DNA from: Ixodes scapularis
Taxonomy: Eukaryota > Arthropoda > Arachnida > Ixodida > Ixodidae
DNA: 64,000 nucleotides
Reading direction: 5' to 3'
NCBI RefSeq assembly: GCF_016920785.2
Contig: NW_024609835.1
Coordinates: 177,937,109-178,001,108 of the forward strand
The notes beneath the pieces are model-generated. The model was not told the origin of the DNA. It saw nothing but the letters and a program-made list of their open reading frames with translations, and made no database searches. Both the position numbers and the translations under genes were made by a program. Below, one piece after another: positions 1 through 13,400 of this stretch (position 1 is the first letter of the stretch; the number at the start of each line of letters is the position of its first letter).

Positions 1-6
1 GTCTTA

Positions 7-1226
7 CACTCTAAAAAAAGTATGTGCGTCTACTTTTACGCACACCACTCGGAGAGCCAATCGCCGCAACTTACGAAGGCAGCTCAGCGAATGACGATGC
101 CGAAACATATGTTTAGACCAGGGATGGGCAAAATACATGAAAATATGTATCGAAATACAAATACAAAATACTTCGTCAAAATGTATTTAATTACAAATCT
201 AATTACATTTTCAAAAAAGCGTTCAAGTACAAGATACAAATACAACCAAATGTATTTGGTCTCCTCCAAATACTTTTCCAAATACATTCCTCAAAATTTA
301 CGTCAGCGACTTCAGGGCACCTGCAACGAGTTTCTGGGCATCTCATTTTAATTTTGCATCGCACACTAGGGAGTTATGCGAGGCTCTAGTAACGCAATAG
401 AAATATAATCACAAAAAAAATGTAATCAGCTGCGACGTAATAGGTGAAAAAACACAAAGCTTCAAGCAGCTTTTTTTTTGTCGATTACATTTTGGTACAG
501 ACCAACAAACAACCCAGACGACGAAGACGCGCAGCACTAGCTAGATATTTTTTTATTGTTGCACCTCGCACCAGTTGCAAAAATCTGGACGACCCGCGCA
601 TTTAGAATGTTCCAGGCAAAAATATCGATGGAAATCAGGCTGGAAAGCATCACAAGTTGTCACAAGCACTCATTTAGCCAGTCTGCCTGTGAACGTTCAT
701 TTCGTCACTATTATTGCCCTGGACTAGCACCTTAATCACAAAGTCACTAAACGCTTGTGTTTAATTGAGAGACATTGCATTCGGTGGAGAACACATAGTT
801 TTCTTCCTGCTCTGGACAGTGACAATAAATTTGAGGGACGCGTTTTTGCCCACAAAATTGTATTTAATTACAATTGTATTTGAAATACACACGTTTTAGT
901 ATTTAAATACACAGGTAAAATACATTACTCAATTTGTAATTAAATACAAATGCAAAATACACAAAGTATTTGAAATACGTATTTCAAATACTTGTATTTG
1001 AAATACTGCCATCCCTGGTTTAGACGAAAAAACGCAGTCTGAGTTGACATTAAGCAATGCAAAACGTCACGCCTTTGCATTGCTTAATATCACAACTCAG
1101 ACTGCGTGTTTTGGTCTAATCATATGTTTCAGCATCGTCATACGCTGAGCTTCATCCGTAAGTTGCGGTGATTGGCTCTCCAAGTGTTGGTGCGTGAAAG
1201 TAGACGTACAGACATTTTTTAGAGTG
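7..1226. mobile_element. TA-flanked fold-back MITE, interrupted by a hAT-like element
   Basis: Arms CACTCTAAAAAAAG... and its complement meet at 1040-1100 in a palindromic centre. TA lies at 5-6 and 1227-1228. A sibling without the insert is at 18444-18716. The size and TA site suggest a Tc1/mariner-type MITE. Confidence 0.8.
119..1017. mobile_element. Non-autonomous hAT-like element, 899 bp
   Basis: Ends CAGGGATGG...CCATCCCTG, with a perfect 8-bp target duplication GTTTAGAC at 111-118 and 1018-1025. The interior has many GTATTTGAAATAC-type repeats near both ends and no transposase. The sibling MITE at 18444 confirms that removing it restores a continuous sequence. Confidence 0.85.
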
Positions 1227-1302
1227 TATTTCCACTGGAAGGCTTGTCCAGTGCCTGTGCGCGATCATGTATAATTTCTTTGGCCATGAAAGATTATGTC
1301 AC

Positions 1303-1485
1303 CCGAGAGAAGGTTGAGCAGCATTCCGAGGTCGAGGATCACACGGGCGGGAGCATTGTCGAGCCTGATGTAGAAAGCAAACCAGGAGATGACAACGCAC
1401 AGCAACGTCGGGAAGTACATGTTGATCAGGTAGAAGCCTCGGTCGCGAGACACAGTGAACTCGACCCGAAGGAGGCTGAACGAAC
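1303..1485 (-). CDS. Receptor exon 6 (loop C, M1, M2)
   Basis: Acceptor is CACCCAG (ending 1486). The likely donor is G|GTGACA at 1302; the frame otherwise ends in a stop soon after. It encodes SFSLLRVEF, then M1 and the M2 start DNAPARVILDLGMLLNLLS. Counting the pore arginine as 0', the pore-lining positions are I2', G6', L9' and S13'. The common T6' is replaced by G, and D occupies 4'. The 9' leucine gate and the PAR filter are kept. An intron inside or just after M2 is common in this family. Confidence 0.9.
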
Positions 1486-4400
1486 CTGGGTGCGACAACG
1501 AAAACCCAAAGCGTAAAGTAGTTCCACAGTCTTTAAATAAACTACTCATTGATATGAAAACTTCGGCGGTACTCCTATATAAATCAACGTCGATTTGTCT
1601 AGCAGTAAAACAAGTGGAAAGAAATTAAAACTTTAATAGTAAAAACATTGTTATTTTTTGTTCAATATTTTTGAAGCCGGTGTAGCACCCTTCACATGGC
1701 ATTTCAATTGTTCCCAAAAAATATGGCTTGCTAATCACCCGACTGTCCGACGGGTCCGTGAGGTTTTATGAAAGGATAGACGTGTCCAGCAACTTCCTCC
1801 ATGGTGTCTTCTCTGAACTTCCGTCCGTCAGTGAGGTTCTCCGAGCGATCTGATTGGTTGACTCCTAATTCTGGCAGCGCGCCCTGGTGCCTCCGTTTGC
1901 CCCATCACCCCCTAAAAAAAAAATGATTCTCATAGCGTGACGAAGATGTTTTAGACCAGGTCACCCAAGGACTTTAGTAGAGCGAGCAACAAAACAAATT
2001 AAACCGTTTTACACAGTTAAAACTGGAGTCGAATGAAATAAACGGGCAGTGTAACAAGACGTCTCAATAGCCGTTTAATGTACTTATGCTTAGAGGTCGT
2101 CGAGCTCGCAATATTTCAGTCAAATCATCATTATAACCTGAGGCAGCGCAAAGCTTGAATGCTCCACGTTTTGACAATAAGGCATGTAGACTTTACAGAG
2201 ATTACAGGTCAAGCTAAATGCGTATTCGTATTCATAAATTTGTTGTAGCGAATAACGTATAACACAACAGGAGAAAAGTCAAATGATTTGAAACCTAAGA
2301 TCGTTATTATCGCTCAATTAAAGCTGTACCGCAGTGCACATGCCAGTGTATAAACGAGCATTAAGAGTTGAACAAAATAAATGTAATTGCTACCTTACAC
2401 CTACATCAGTTCTTTTAATTTAACAATGATTGCTTGAACTGCGTAACAATTTACGAATAGCGTTTAATGATCTGAAATTCTAAATAAGGGTTCAAAATTC
2501 TGAAATTAAAAAAAAGAAGAGTTATGGCGAGGATCGCATTAACATCTCGATATGCTTGAACTGGCGCTATGTCGCAGTGGTATGCTGATATATAATAAAA
2601 CAGAAATTGAATGAATGATATGGCCAATAGAAATTGCAGCCAACCTGTATCGAACGATCGATTGTAGCTGTCATACGTTGTCTCGGTAAGTAGAAACTGT
2701 GGGATCTCCACGTCGTTCTCGTAGACAATTGGGTTGGTCTTTTCCCACTTCAGGAAAGTTTGTTCGGTCGTCTGTGCAACTGAAAAAAAAAAAAAAATTG
2801 GTCAGTTGTTTTCACTGTAATATAATCAGCATAGTGACCCCTACCAATGTGTTTATGCGCCTAGAAATGAAGGGAGAGAAGGAGGCAAGAGCGTGAGGGG
2901 TCGTCAGAACGCCAAGCTCTTGTTTGTATGTTTAGTGGGTAGACCGAAAGCTAGCTGACTTTGTCACCACTGCACTCGTCGAAGGCGTTCGATACGAGAG
3001 CCGGAAGCCGGACGCCTGCGTTCCGGCGTCTGTCGGCGTCGCCTGCGTTCGACAAGGGCAGTGGAGACAAAAGTAGCTAGCTTTAGGCCTACCCATAAAG
3101 GTATCATAATGTACAGTGGAGGTTCAACTGGTGATATTGCGCTGTTAAAAACTGAAGCAGACAGAAACCAGTGAAAAATTCACTTCCTGCAATGCATTTT
3201 TATGTAACAAAGCGAGTGCATTTTCTCCCTGCTCTTGATTATGAGAGCAAATATCACAAATCATTCGTACGTACTAGGTTAATCGAAGCATTCATCAGTC
3301 ACGGAGATGAAATAACTGGTCAGTTACGGCGTTTTTATTTAAAATTCATGGCATTAAAAACGCTCCTAAAACGGCTTCGTACATGTTTTTATGTGCACTG
3401 TCGGACACTGTTAGCGCAAACACGGCGTCAACGCCTTCCAGAATGGGGGATATACGTGCCAAACGAACGAAGGACATCCGAAAAACCATGAAAAATGGCA
3501 AGAATTACGCAGTAACACTGGATCAGTTACTGGATCAGTAACGATCAAAATAAATTAAAAGACATTAATATAGTCCGCTTTGCAATAAATCAGTACTGTT
3601 TTTTTTTCTGGTCATGAATATGTACGAAGGTGTTTGTTCTGCCTTGAACACACCACCTGCACGCTCGAAATTCTTGAAAGCAGGCAAACGCCAGAGAACA
3701 ATTGCCCGTTAAAAGCTGCGCGGCATAGAAAATAATGAAAAGACCCACCGTTCATAGACCACAAACTTTATTCTTTACGTTTCGAGTGTATTTAACCGCT
3801 CGTAAAGATGCATGTCGGCGCCATTTTTATTTTGTGACAGGACGGGAAAATCAGCGATGGTATAAGCTCTACCCGAATGCTGGCCAACCTTGAACACACT
3901 CTACGTTTCTTTCGATTATTATTTTTCTTAAAATTGTCGCTCATTTTTACACAGCTGTTATGGAACAGAGGTCTGGGCCTGAAATATAGCGAAGTTTATC
4001 GCCGTTCATTGATGAAGAAAAATGCTGTAAATAAAGCAATTTGACCTTTATGGTGTTAATAAAGGTGCTGGTGCATACTATTGATAAAGCTAGTAAACAG
4101 GCGAGCTGGTTTAGTTTGCACATCGTTAAGACCGGAGATGACGGAAATAATGGGGACACCAGCGCAGCTGTCCGAATGTGGCTGTGAAAGAAGACGTATA
4201 AAAGCTATGGTTTCAATAAAAGTTGTTAGCTGAGTTTGAGATGTGTATCTTGTCCCCTTTATTTCCGTCCTTTCCGGTCTTAACGATGTGCTGGTGCATA
4301 CTATTCGGTGCGACACAAATAACAAAAGTTATCCACCTTTTTTTCCGGCGAAGAGACAAAATGCAAACGCGTTTTCCTAGGAATGCAGGGCAGCACCGCA

Positions 4401-7400
4401 TATGTAAACTGATTGATGTCTGCTTCAATTTGCATCCCGGAAGTCGCATAGACACTAGCGCCAGTTGAAACTTTAGCGTACATTCATAGCCTTCTCTATA
4501 CTCACAAAGCCTGGCAGTTCAACAACGGAGCCATAGAGTGTCAGGTCGCAGATTAGGAGAACGAGGATCTGGAAGCACAGAGAATTTCTCGGGAAAGCTG
4601 GACGCCAGTGCACAGCTTTTGCAGCGGCGAGGACCCGGAACATGGTTTTCAAATTCGTCGAGGGGAAAGGAGCGGTAAAGCGAGGAACGCGAGGAGCACG
4701 AGCGGACATTCCATCGCTCGGGAGAAGTGTGTATTGGCGTCCCGCCGTAGCGGGGCGCCCGTCACGTGGCTCTCCTCTCATCCGTTGTTTTTAGTTCTAG
4801 CAATTCAATTTCGGCGGCCGCTTCTCGTGGCGATCTGCCAGGCTTTGTCAGTATAGAGGAGCTTATGGTACATTATATTAACTCTATGGGTCCACCCACT
4901 AATCATTTTAACCTGAGCTCGGCGTTCTGGTGCCCCCGCGCGCACACGTGTCCTCCCCTTCCCCAATCTCTCGGCGCATTAACTACTCCTTGTAAGGTAG
5001 TCGTTTCTATTTTTTTTAGTTGCGACTACTTGGTTTTAAAAAATACACAAAGCTAAAACTTGATTTTGCAACAGACGTATCTGCTTGGTAGGAGAAACAA
5101 CTTATACACCTTCTTCGTTTAGCCTCGTACCCAGCCACGTTGTCCCTATATCCGGTATGCGTTCCGAAAAAAAAGTAAGCGATTTCAATCCGGAAAAAGA
5201 AAGAAAAGTATGAAAAGCACATAACAAGGAGGAATAATGGTTGGAATTAAATTTTTAACATGTTCTACTGGTGAAGCGAGAGGAAAGCGATGTTTTCACG
5301 CATACGGGAAGTTCCCGAATTGAAGATGACGGCGCCCACGTAGAAAAGGTGTATACCGAATCAGTACGGCCGGCACCAGGTGCCTTTAACACAGACTTGC
5401 GCCCGTCACCTAGGGTGACCACCCGTCCCGCGACTCGCGGGACTGTCCCGCATTGAGGGCTCGTGTCCCGCGTTCGGCAAGAAATTCCCAAATTTTCAGA
5501 ATGTCCGACATTTTATACTGTAGTAAAATTTACTTTGCAACTCATGGCGCTGCCGAGCAACGGAGCACGGGGAAGCGTGGAGGTTGCTGGTGGTCGTGTG
5601 AATCGCGTTGGTACATCATTTGCTATCCAAGACGGGAAGCGAGCGACCGTCGTTCTTGTAAAAGAACCGACGCGCATGCTCCGTTGTGCCTCTCCTCTTG
5701 ATGGCAAAATATTTTAAGAAAAATTGCACTCCAAAAGTTTCAATATAATATATTGTAATCATTTTGAAATAGCCGTGTCAATACGAAAGGGTTGTGTGGA
5801 GTTTTGTTTTAGTGAAGACAGCCACACAAGACAAAAAGCCTGCAACTTGCAACAGTCGAAAAGGAACTTTTTTTTTATTTATCAATACTGCCAGCCAATA
5901 TAGGGCCAAAAAACACACATTTTTAAAAACACACATTTTTAACATAATGTTTAAAATTTGTGTAGGACCATGTTGATAAGATTGAGCGTTGACAGAAAAC
6001 AATAACCCGAAAAGGATTTAGTGTTTCTTATTTCCATTTGATGCATCGAGTTCTGCTACAGTCGATTTATGCTTTCAACTTCGGCACATTTCATAACACA
6101 TTTGATATAAAAAAATATATCACTGGGAGTGAAAAATAATTGAGCTTAATTTCTGCGATACAATTAGCAGATGCATAAGCAGCACAAGATATTAAATGTG
6201 TTAACAGAGCCTTGGTTTGTGGTGTGTGTTAATAAATTTTCTCTACTCCACCCCGCCTCGCGTGTCCCGCATTTCGCTAGCAGGAAGGTGGTCACCCTAC
6301 CGTCACCTTAAAATTGTAATGAATTATAATTACAAATTACCGAGCCTCAAGCGTGATGGATTACCGTTACAAATTACTTTCGGTGAAAAGTAAAGAATTA
6401 CTTTACTCGTTGCAGTACAATTTTCTTTCAAGTTACTTTTCTCGTAAACTAAAAACAAACAAACAATAGAAACAGTCTCGAAGTTCGTTTTTTAAAATAT
6501 TCTACAACGCAACTTTTGATTTTTCATACGCCTGCATTAGGGTAGTCCTTGTAAAAATATATTATTGTACTTTAGAGAAAGAATGTGGGCGTACTCCGTT
6601 CCCATCCAAAGACAGTCACGCTGCTTATATATCACACAAAAAATTGTCTGCAAGAATCAGTCACCGCGATCTCCGTGGTTCGAATGCCGCGTGCCAAGTT
6701 TTTTTTCTCTTTAACTCAGTGCCATGCGGCATTCGAAGCACGGATCTCGTGGCGACTTGCGTTCGAATCTGTTTGCAGACTGTCTTTTGTGTGATGCATA
6801 AGCGGGTAACCCCAGCTTAAGCTGACAAGGCAGCGGAAGCTGCAACCACACTAGCTATCCCGCTAGCTTACGGCGACCGAAAATAATCCCTGGAATTCTG
6901 CAGACAAAGCTAGCAGTGCGCATGCTTAGTAGCAGCGTCTAGCGCTGCTAGGGGATTTTGAGGTAAGGAACCGATCTACGAAAGCTTCCTTTCGAAGCTG
7001 GCCTTTCAAGCCGTGTAAAAATCAAAAATAACTAAACACAAAGGGCATTTTAAAAAAAAAACATGATGCAAAACGATGGAAACACGCAGAGCGTACCCGG
7101 CGTTTTAGTCTTGATCTTTGCTTTTCGCATATTTGAATAATCCGTGCATGTTTTTCTAGTAGTTCTAATGACCGGTCATACAAAGAAAAAACACGTTTTC
7201 TTTTTAGTTATTCTCCTCTTCACGATGTTTTTTTTTGTTTTTTTTTCTTGTTTGAGCTTGATATCATTATGCTGCTGAATTGCTTGCTCATATTGCTTCA
7301 GTTTCTGTTTACGTTAGTATTTTTTAACAGTAACGAGTAATTAATGTAATGCGTTACCAATATTTGACACAAAATTGCATTACAAATTACTGCCGCAAAA

Positions 7401-10400
7401 AAGCAACGTCGCAATTACAAAATTTTTTTGAAAAGTAGCGGATTACAAGTAATCCGTTACTTTTAACCAATTACTTTCCAAGTCTGCGTTTAACATGAGT
7501 CTCTTTGCGATCAACGATTCTGCCGCGCTCTTGGGTCGCGAACTCAAGCCGCATTCGGAAGATCGTGAACTTATTCGCCGCGGACCATCGATGTCCTTTG
7601 AAGGTACCGTTATGACCGTGTGAATGGGGTATCCGCATTAAATGACACTTAGGATAGACAGCTTCCTGGTAGTCTGCCGAGTTCGAAACTTGGAACACCT
7701 GTGAAACGGTAATAAAACTCTGGTAATCATAGGTTGGTTTTCAGCGACTTTCAGTATGGCATTCTACTTACATGTTCCTAGCGTCAATGGACATCGCTGA
7801 ATGTCCAGCGGATAACGTCGGAAAGCCATTAAGCAAGCCAACTCCAGTGTCAACCTAAGAACGAAACAAGCAACTTGCTTTAACAGAGTTGAAATACATT
7901 TATTTTTTATGTTGGTCGTGGCAGAGTTTTGCTCAGGCAGCAGACACATCTCGTAAGTTTACTTCCGTAAAGGTTTGAAAGCAAAAAGCATGACGCTTGG
8001 AACCACGCCTGGCTACATTAGTTTTGCTGACTGTTCAAAACAAGCACATGATGCGATCAGTATGCAGGATGCGTCACAAATGACGAATAATAACATAAAA
8101 AAATACTTCAAATTAAAAAAAAGTTCAATCTGAATAACGTTGATTAATGCGATGTACATCAGGGGACAAACGAGAAGTGTTAGTTAATTTACTAATTAAC
8201 TAATTATTTAACATTCACTCAATAACTTTCTAAACTTTCACATACTCTTTTGTATTATTGCCCCAACATAGAACTCTGGCCATACTTGAGTTCAGAAGTA
8301 AAACCTGGCGACGATGTCAAGTACACGTAGGAGAGCGCGTTGAAAACTACAGAATACACGGAAAGAATGAAACACATGAAGGACGAACACTGACGCACAC
8401 AGTTCTTTCAATGAGCAACGAACATTTATGAAATGCCCATGACACTACGACCGTGAGCTTCAAAGAATTGAAATAAAGAGAGCAAAAAATTAAACGTAAA
8501 TGCTCAAATTTAAAATAAAATAAATTAAAATAAAAATAAATTAAAACTAAATTGCTCGAAAATGTTTAAAAGACCAAATTGAAACGATAGGACATTAATG
8601 GAAATTAACCCCTGAATAAAGGAGAAAAGGAAGAACAATACGGAAATTGACCCCTGAATAAATCGGGAAAAAGGAAGAAGAAAAGAAAGGATCTAAAGGG
8701 GGGTTAATGGCAGCGTCAGCTGTGTTTGCTGAGTTGTACCGCTTGATTTGCATCATCTAAATGTAGTCTGGGTTTCAAAAAATCTGTATGTCGTGATATC
8801 TTTTTTTTTAATTTACATTGTACTAAAGCGCCTGGAGCCCTTAGTATGCACAATCGTCATTAATGCAGCATGCACATCTTACAAACACTCTGTTGTGGTT
8901 AGTGTCACAAAGCCACCTGTCACCTTTCTTGGATGTTAAAACCGTAGGTGCGACTAATGTCATCTGAATAATTTGAAAGCCTTGATGGTCAGCAGGACTT
9001 CGTGAGAAAACAAAAAGTGCGTATGATAGCAACGAGACTGATGTTGTTTGCCGTCCTTACCGCCATCGTGTGCCTCCAAGGTGACGTGAATGTCTATGGC
9101 CGGCGACACATCAAGAATCCAGTGGAAAATGACCCTCAAAGGAATTCATATGGCTCCACCAGGAGATTGCTTCCGGCCGTTCTCATGGCATTAATGACGT
9201 AAAAATACTGACTTCCTTCGTCAAGATGGCAGTGCGCGCGGGTGGGGACCCCGGTTTTTCACAGTGATCTCCTACTCTTTACCTATCAGGGTTTACGTAG
9301 CAAAGCCGTTCCAGTATTCCATTTGTCCGCGTAAGTTTTTGCGTGACGTGAAAATCCAACGGTTGTGCCGCAGTCGAAGTGTTCAATGTTTTCGCTTAGA
9401 CGAGCCCCTCTGTAGTGTTCATCGATACAGGCTTCGTCGGCGCCGATGTCTTCTCTTAGTAACTTAATGTTTCGGGCTTAATTCAAGTTACGTTGCCGAA
9501 TTGTAGAGGTATCCGCCTTTTTGCGGTCGTTTCTTTAGATCGACGTTAAAATGCCTTCGGTCTCGACTATTTATACAATACGTTGCACGAGTTGATCGCG
9601 TTACGCCACCGCCATTATGCCTTACTGTATACCGTATGCTTCTTTGCTGGCTTTAATAAATGAAAGATGCCGGTTTAAATGAACCGCTCAAAACAGTATT
9701 TATTAATTTGTGAAACGTGGAGCCCTTGCCAACCCTTGTCGTTGCGATCACCTGCATGGTAAGTAAGATAAGCAATAATTTCTTCGTCTTATCACTGCCG
9801 CACGTGGGGGCGTCGAGGGTCAATGTTAAGGGCTCGATATAATTCTATGTAACGCAGGCGCGCGGGATACGCGCGCTATGGTTACGTCACGTTGTCGAAG
9901 AGCCGGCACTTTGCAGTCCGACGCCTCGGCGTAGCCATCGCAACAAATGGCGGCCGGCGCGCTTCGGTGGCACTGTGGAGAAATAGGCCTTGCTCTATTT
10001 CGCCCCAGGCATACGCCAGGCTAGCCTGCCTAGGACGCTCTTCGCGATCTCGCCTGGCACGCCGCACTTGCTCAGGAGCACCCGGAGTCCCAGAGCATGA
10101 GGGCGATAGCGGTGGTCTGTAGAGAAGGGCATGTCTGGCGCGCCGGGGCTAGTGCAGCAGCGCCGACAGCCGTTGGCGGCCGCGCCGAAAATATCGAACT
10201 ATATCGAGCCTTTTACAATTGTGTTTGGCCGTCAAGCTAGACGATGCAAAGCATAAAATGGGGAGTTTTAGAAAAGTGCGCGCTAAAGCTTTGCGTACGC
10301 AAAGAATACCGTCGTCGCCACTGCGCATGCGTCGAAGGCTAACCACGTTTCGCGCTTTGCGTGCGCTATTATAGCGTACGCTATTTTGCGGACATTGCGT

Positions 10401-13400
10401 GCGTACGCAAAGAGCCTGTGCGGTCCTACAAGGAGGATTCGTGGTGACAAGTTAGCTAAAGCAAAGGCGAGCGCAGTTAAATGGCGGCACCGAGTACCAT
10501 TGCTGCGGCCGCTTTGGAGGCGTCGTGAGGGCGACGTCGGCGGCGTTCTGGCGACTGCGATTTTCAAAACGAAACGGCAATGCACTCGGTTTGGAAAACC
10601 AAAAGGAGGTCAGCGATCTCCGGCAACTTGATGCTTGCGACGCGCGAACATTTTTTTGTCGAAGGTAAGGTGTGCGAAATTCAGTACATGAGACACCTCT
10701 TGCCGAGGTGTCTCATGTACTGACCGCTCGCGTCGCCTTCTCATGTTTAAGCAATTCTAAGATGTTACTCACAGCCAAAACACTTGTTTTATTTCAAGGT
10801 ACAGCGTTTCGTGTGTGAAGTGAAAATTGTGACTGTATCCTGGTGCCATTTCATGCGTGAGTTGCTGGGGCCTTTTCGTCGCGGCGGGAAAACACTACTC
10901 TAAAACTCTCTCCAGTAGCGTGCGCTAATGCAGGTGCTAAATTTAGCGCTAACGTGCGCTAAAATTGGGTACGTTATTCTAAAACGTTCTAATATTCCGG
11001 CCTCTTTTTTGTAGCGTGCACTCCTCTCGACAATGTCGTCCCACGCGATCAGCAGGTAGCTTTGGTCCTTCGGCTCGCGCCTGCCACCGATGTGGCATAT
11101 ATGTTGCCTATCGTGCAGCCGACGACACGCTATTATCTCGAAACCGGCATATTAAGCCTGCCTGACGATAGTCGTTTTACTTTTATTTTTGCCTAGACTC
11201 TACGTTTTTTCAGTGTCATGGTGAATTTTCTTGAGTAGCATTTAATAGATTCATCTATAGTTATTGATTCACCATGTTAATGATATTGACAAATTAAGGA
11301 CGACAGGAAATGGTCAGGCCAGACCATCTAATTAAGACTACGTCGCCTGTCGTATCTAATACCTCACACTAAGATAAACCAGGAACCAATCGCGGTGCGA
11401 CGAATAACTGACTTTCTTAGATGGGCCCTCCAATGATTTTCGGACTGGTTTGAAATTCGCCCTGTTGCGGACCTAATCAAGCGTAGGAACATGGAGGAAA
11501 AATGTGTTTTTCATGAAATTCTATTTATTTCGCACGTAATAAGCAAACTAAAATTACGAAAAAGAAAAATAAAGCCGAATATAATTGCTTTCTGACATAA
11601 TCGGTCGAATTGAATGATTGGATGGCTGGAGCGAAGCTGCTGGCCAATTCACTTCTATACTCCGTTCACCTAATGCTGAAACTAGGGGCCCCGCCGTCAG
11701 TACGAGCTCGCCGGCTTCTGCAGTGCTTTGTTTGCGCGTGTCTGCACGTTCACACTTGTGTTAGCAAGGTCAGAAAGCTCGCGCTGAAGGCGGAGCTTCT
11801 ATCTCAGCTTAAGGGTGGATGGAGTATAGTTAGGTTCATAGCTGCCGCTCTGAGAACGTGTAGGCATCGTTCCCAAAGTTGCCGAAGCTTCTTGGATCGA
11901 CGTAGCCTCAAGCTCCCAGCATGATCGGCGTTACCAATGAACCAGGGTTGTTTTTAGTTTACTAGGAGCACGCCGGCGAAGAAAGTTGTTCGTCGTCCAC
12001 TTCTCCGCGCCCCGCCATAGAGTCCGGCACGATGGTGGGATCGAAGCAGCGATTCGTGGCAGTGAGATGCACCGCAGTAGGTTGGAAAAAGAAGCGAATG
12101 ATGGGGATAACGAGCGCAAATAATCGATTATTTTCTACTGAATATCAGGCAAATGTCTGCGGAAAAAGATTTCACAAAGTCGCGTCCGTCAAGGCATCCG
12201 CCCTTGACGGACGCGACTTTGTACAGACGTGATGTACTCGCGTTTCGCGGCAACCTCCTCACAGATTGCCCGCGTATACTGAAATTTTAGCTAGGCTTCC
12301 GCGTTAGGCAGTGGATGATCCTTAAATTACGGTGTGCACGTGTTTGAAATTGAAGCGCACTCCTAGTAAACATTCCGGGCTTCAACTCTTGTTTTCGTCG
12401 CACATTGCTACTACCCTTACACTTGGCAAATGTTGTCTCGAGCGGAAACGACAGCCGGCGCGTACGACTAGCCTGTGAAATAAGATGCTCATATGTAGCT
12501 CGTACATAGCTCATGCGCGTTTAGTCCTGAATTCTAACTAATCGTAAGTACCTTTGGTTCGTCATCGAGCTCTAAGCTTTTTCCCAACACCCCGTGAAAG
12601 CGGGTGAGGATCGTTACAGGCCTAGAAGTTTCTTAGTGCACGGACGTGCAAACCAACAGAAGCGCAGAATTGTCATTTAACAAAATGGCGAGAAAAGCAC
12701 ATGACACACGGCAAGAACGACAGATTCAAATCGCAGTAATAAGCGTCTTGGACACGCTCCGACTGATCCCAACTTCGCCGACATCTCGATGTCCGAATTG
12801 GGAGCTCACTTGGGGGCTGCAACCCAATGCGCTAGTGCGCCTGCGCGCCGGCTGTTTTTGGCTGGTTCAGCCGCTGGGTAGCGGGCGTGTCGTGTTCATT
12901 TTTTTTTAAATCCTTGTTGCTGCAGGTTGGAAACATTTTTTTTTTCTATTTGCCATCTTTCTCGCTCAACAAAAACGCCTTCTTGAAGAATAACGATGGT
13001 TTACGGTGTGATGCGCGTTATTTCGACTCAATCTCAAAATGGTAACCCGATGACGTGGCTGGCCCCGCGTTTTCTGCACACTGCGGCACGTCGCCGGAGG
13101 TTTAGCTGTTTTTGCTTGATCGAATTAAAATATGATGCGCTAATACTTCGTGGCAACTATTTATTCTCTGAGTATCCCAAACCACTATTGAAGTAATACC
13201 ATAAAATTTGCATAATGCTCAAATATTGTTGGAGGCCCCCTTTAATCTATATACACAATAGCACTCTGAAATGGCCTATGCGTTGATTCAAAAAGGAATT
13301 CCGCGAAGCAAGCAAATAACTAAATTAAAGGGCTCTCTGCGCGGAACCCAGGATCCTGTGTTCAATTCCTACGCCTGCCCGTTTCGATCTGGATGAGCAT

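Larger units (their letters stand above)
2780..7771 (-). other. Receptor intron 4
   Basis: Holds the fold-backs at 2931, 4490 and 6623 and the hAT-like element at 5411. From 6310 to 7475 there is AT-rich sequence with repeated ATTAC/GTAAT motifs at both ends that may be another decayed hAT-type MITE. No gene. Confidence 0.7.

Noticed and set aside
1244..1516. 90-codon plus-strand frame over receptor exon 6
   Set aside because: Shadow of the minus-strand exon, with no domain of its own.
7471..7698. Minus-strand 75-codon frame near the Cys-loop exon as another receptor exon
   Set aside because: No family motif, and exon 4 joins exon 5 in phase without it.
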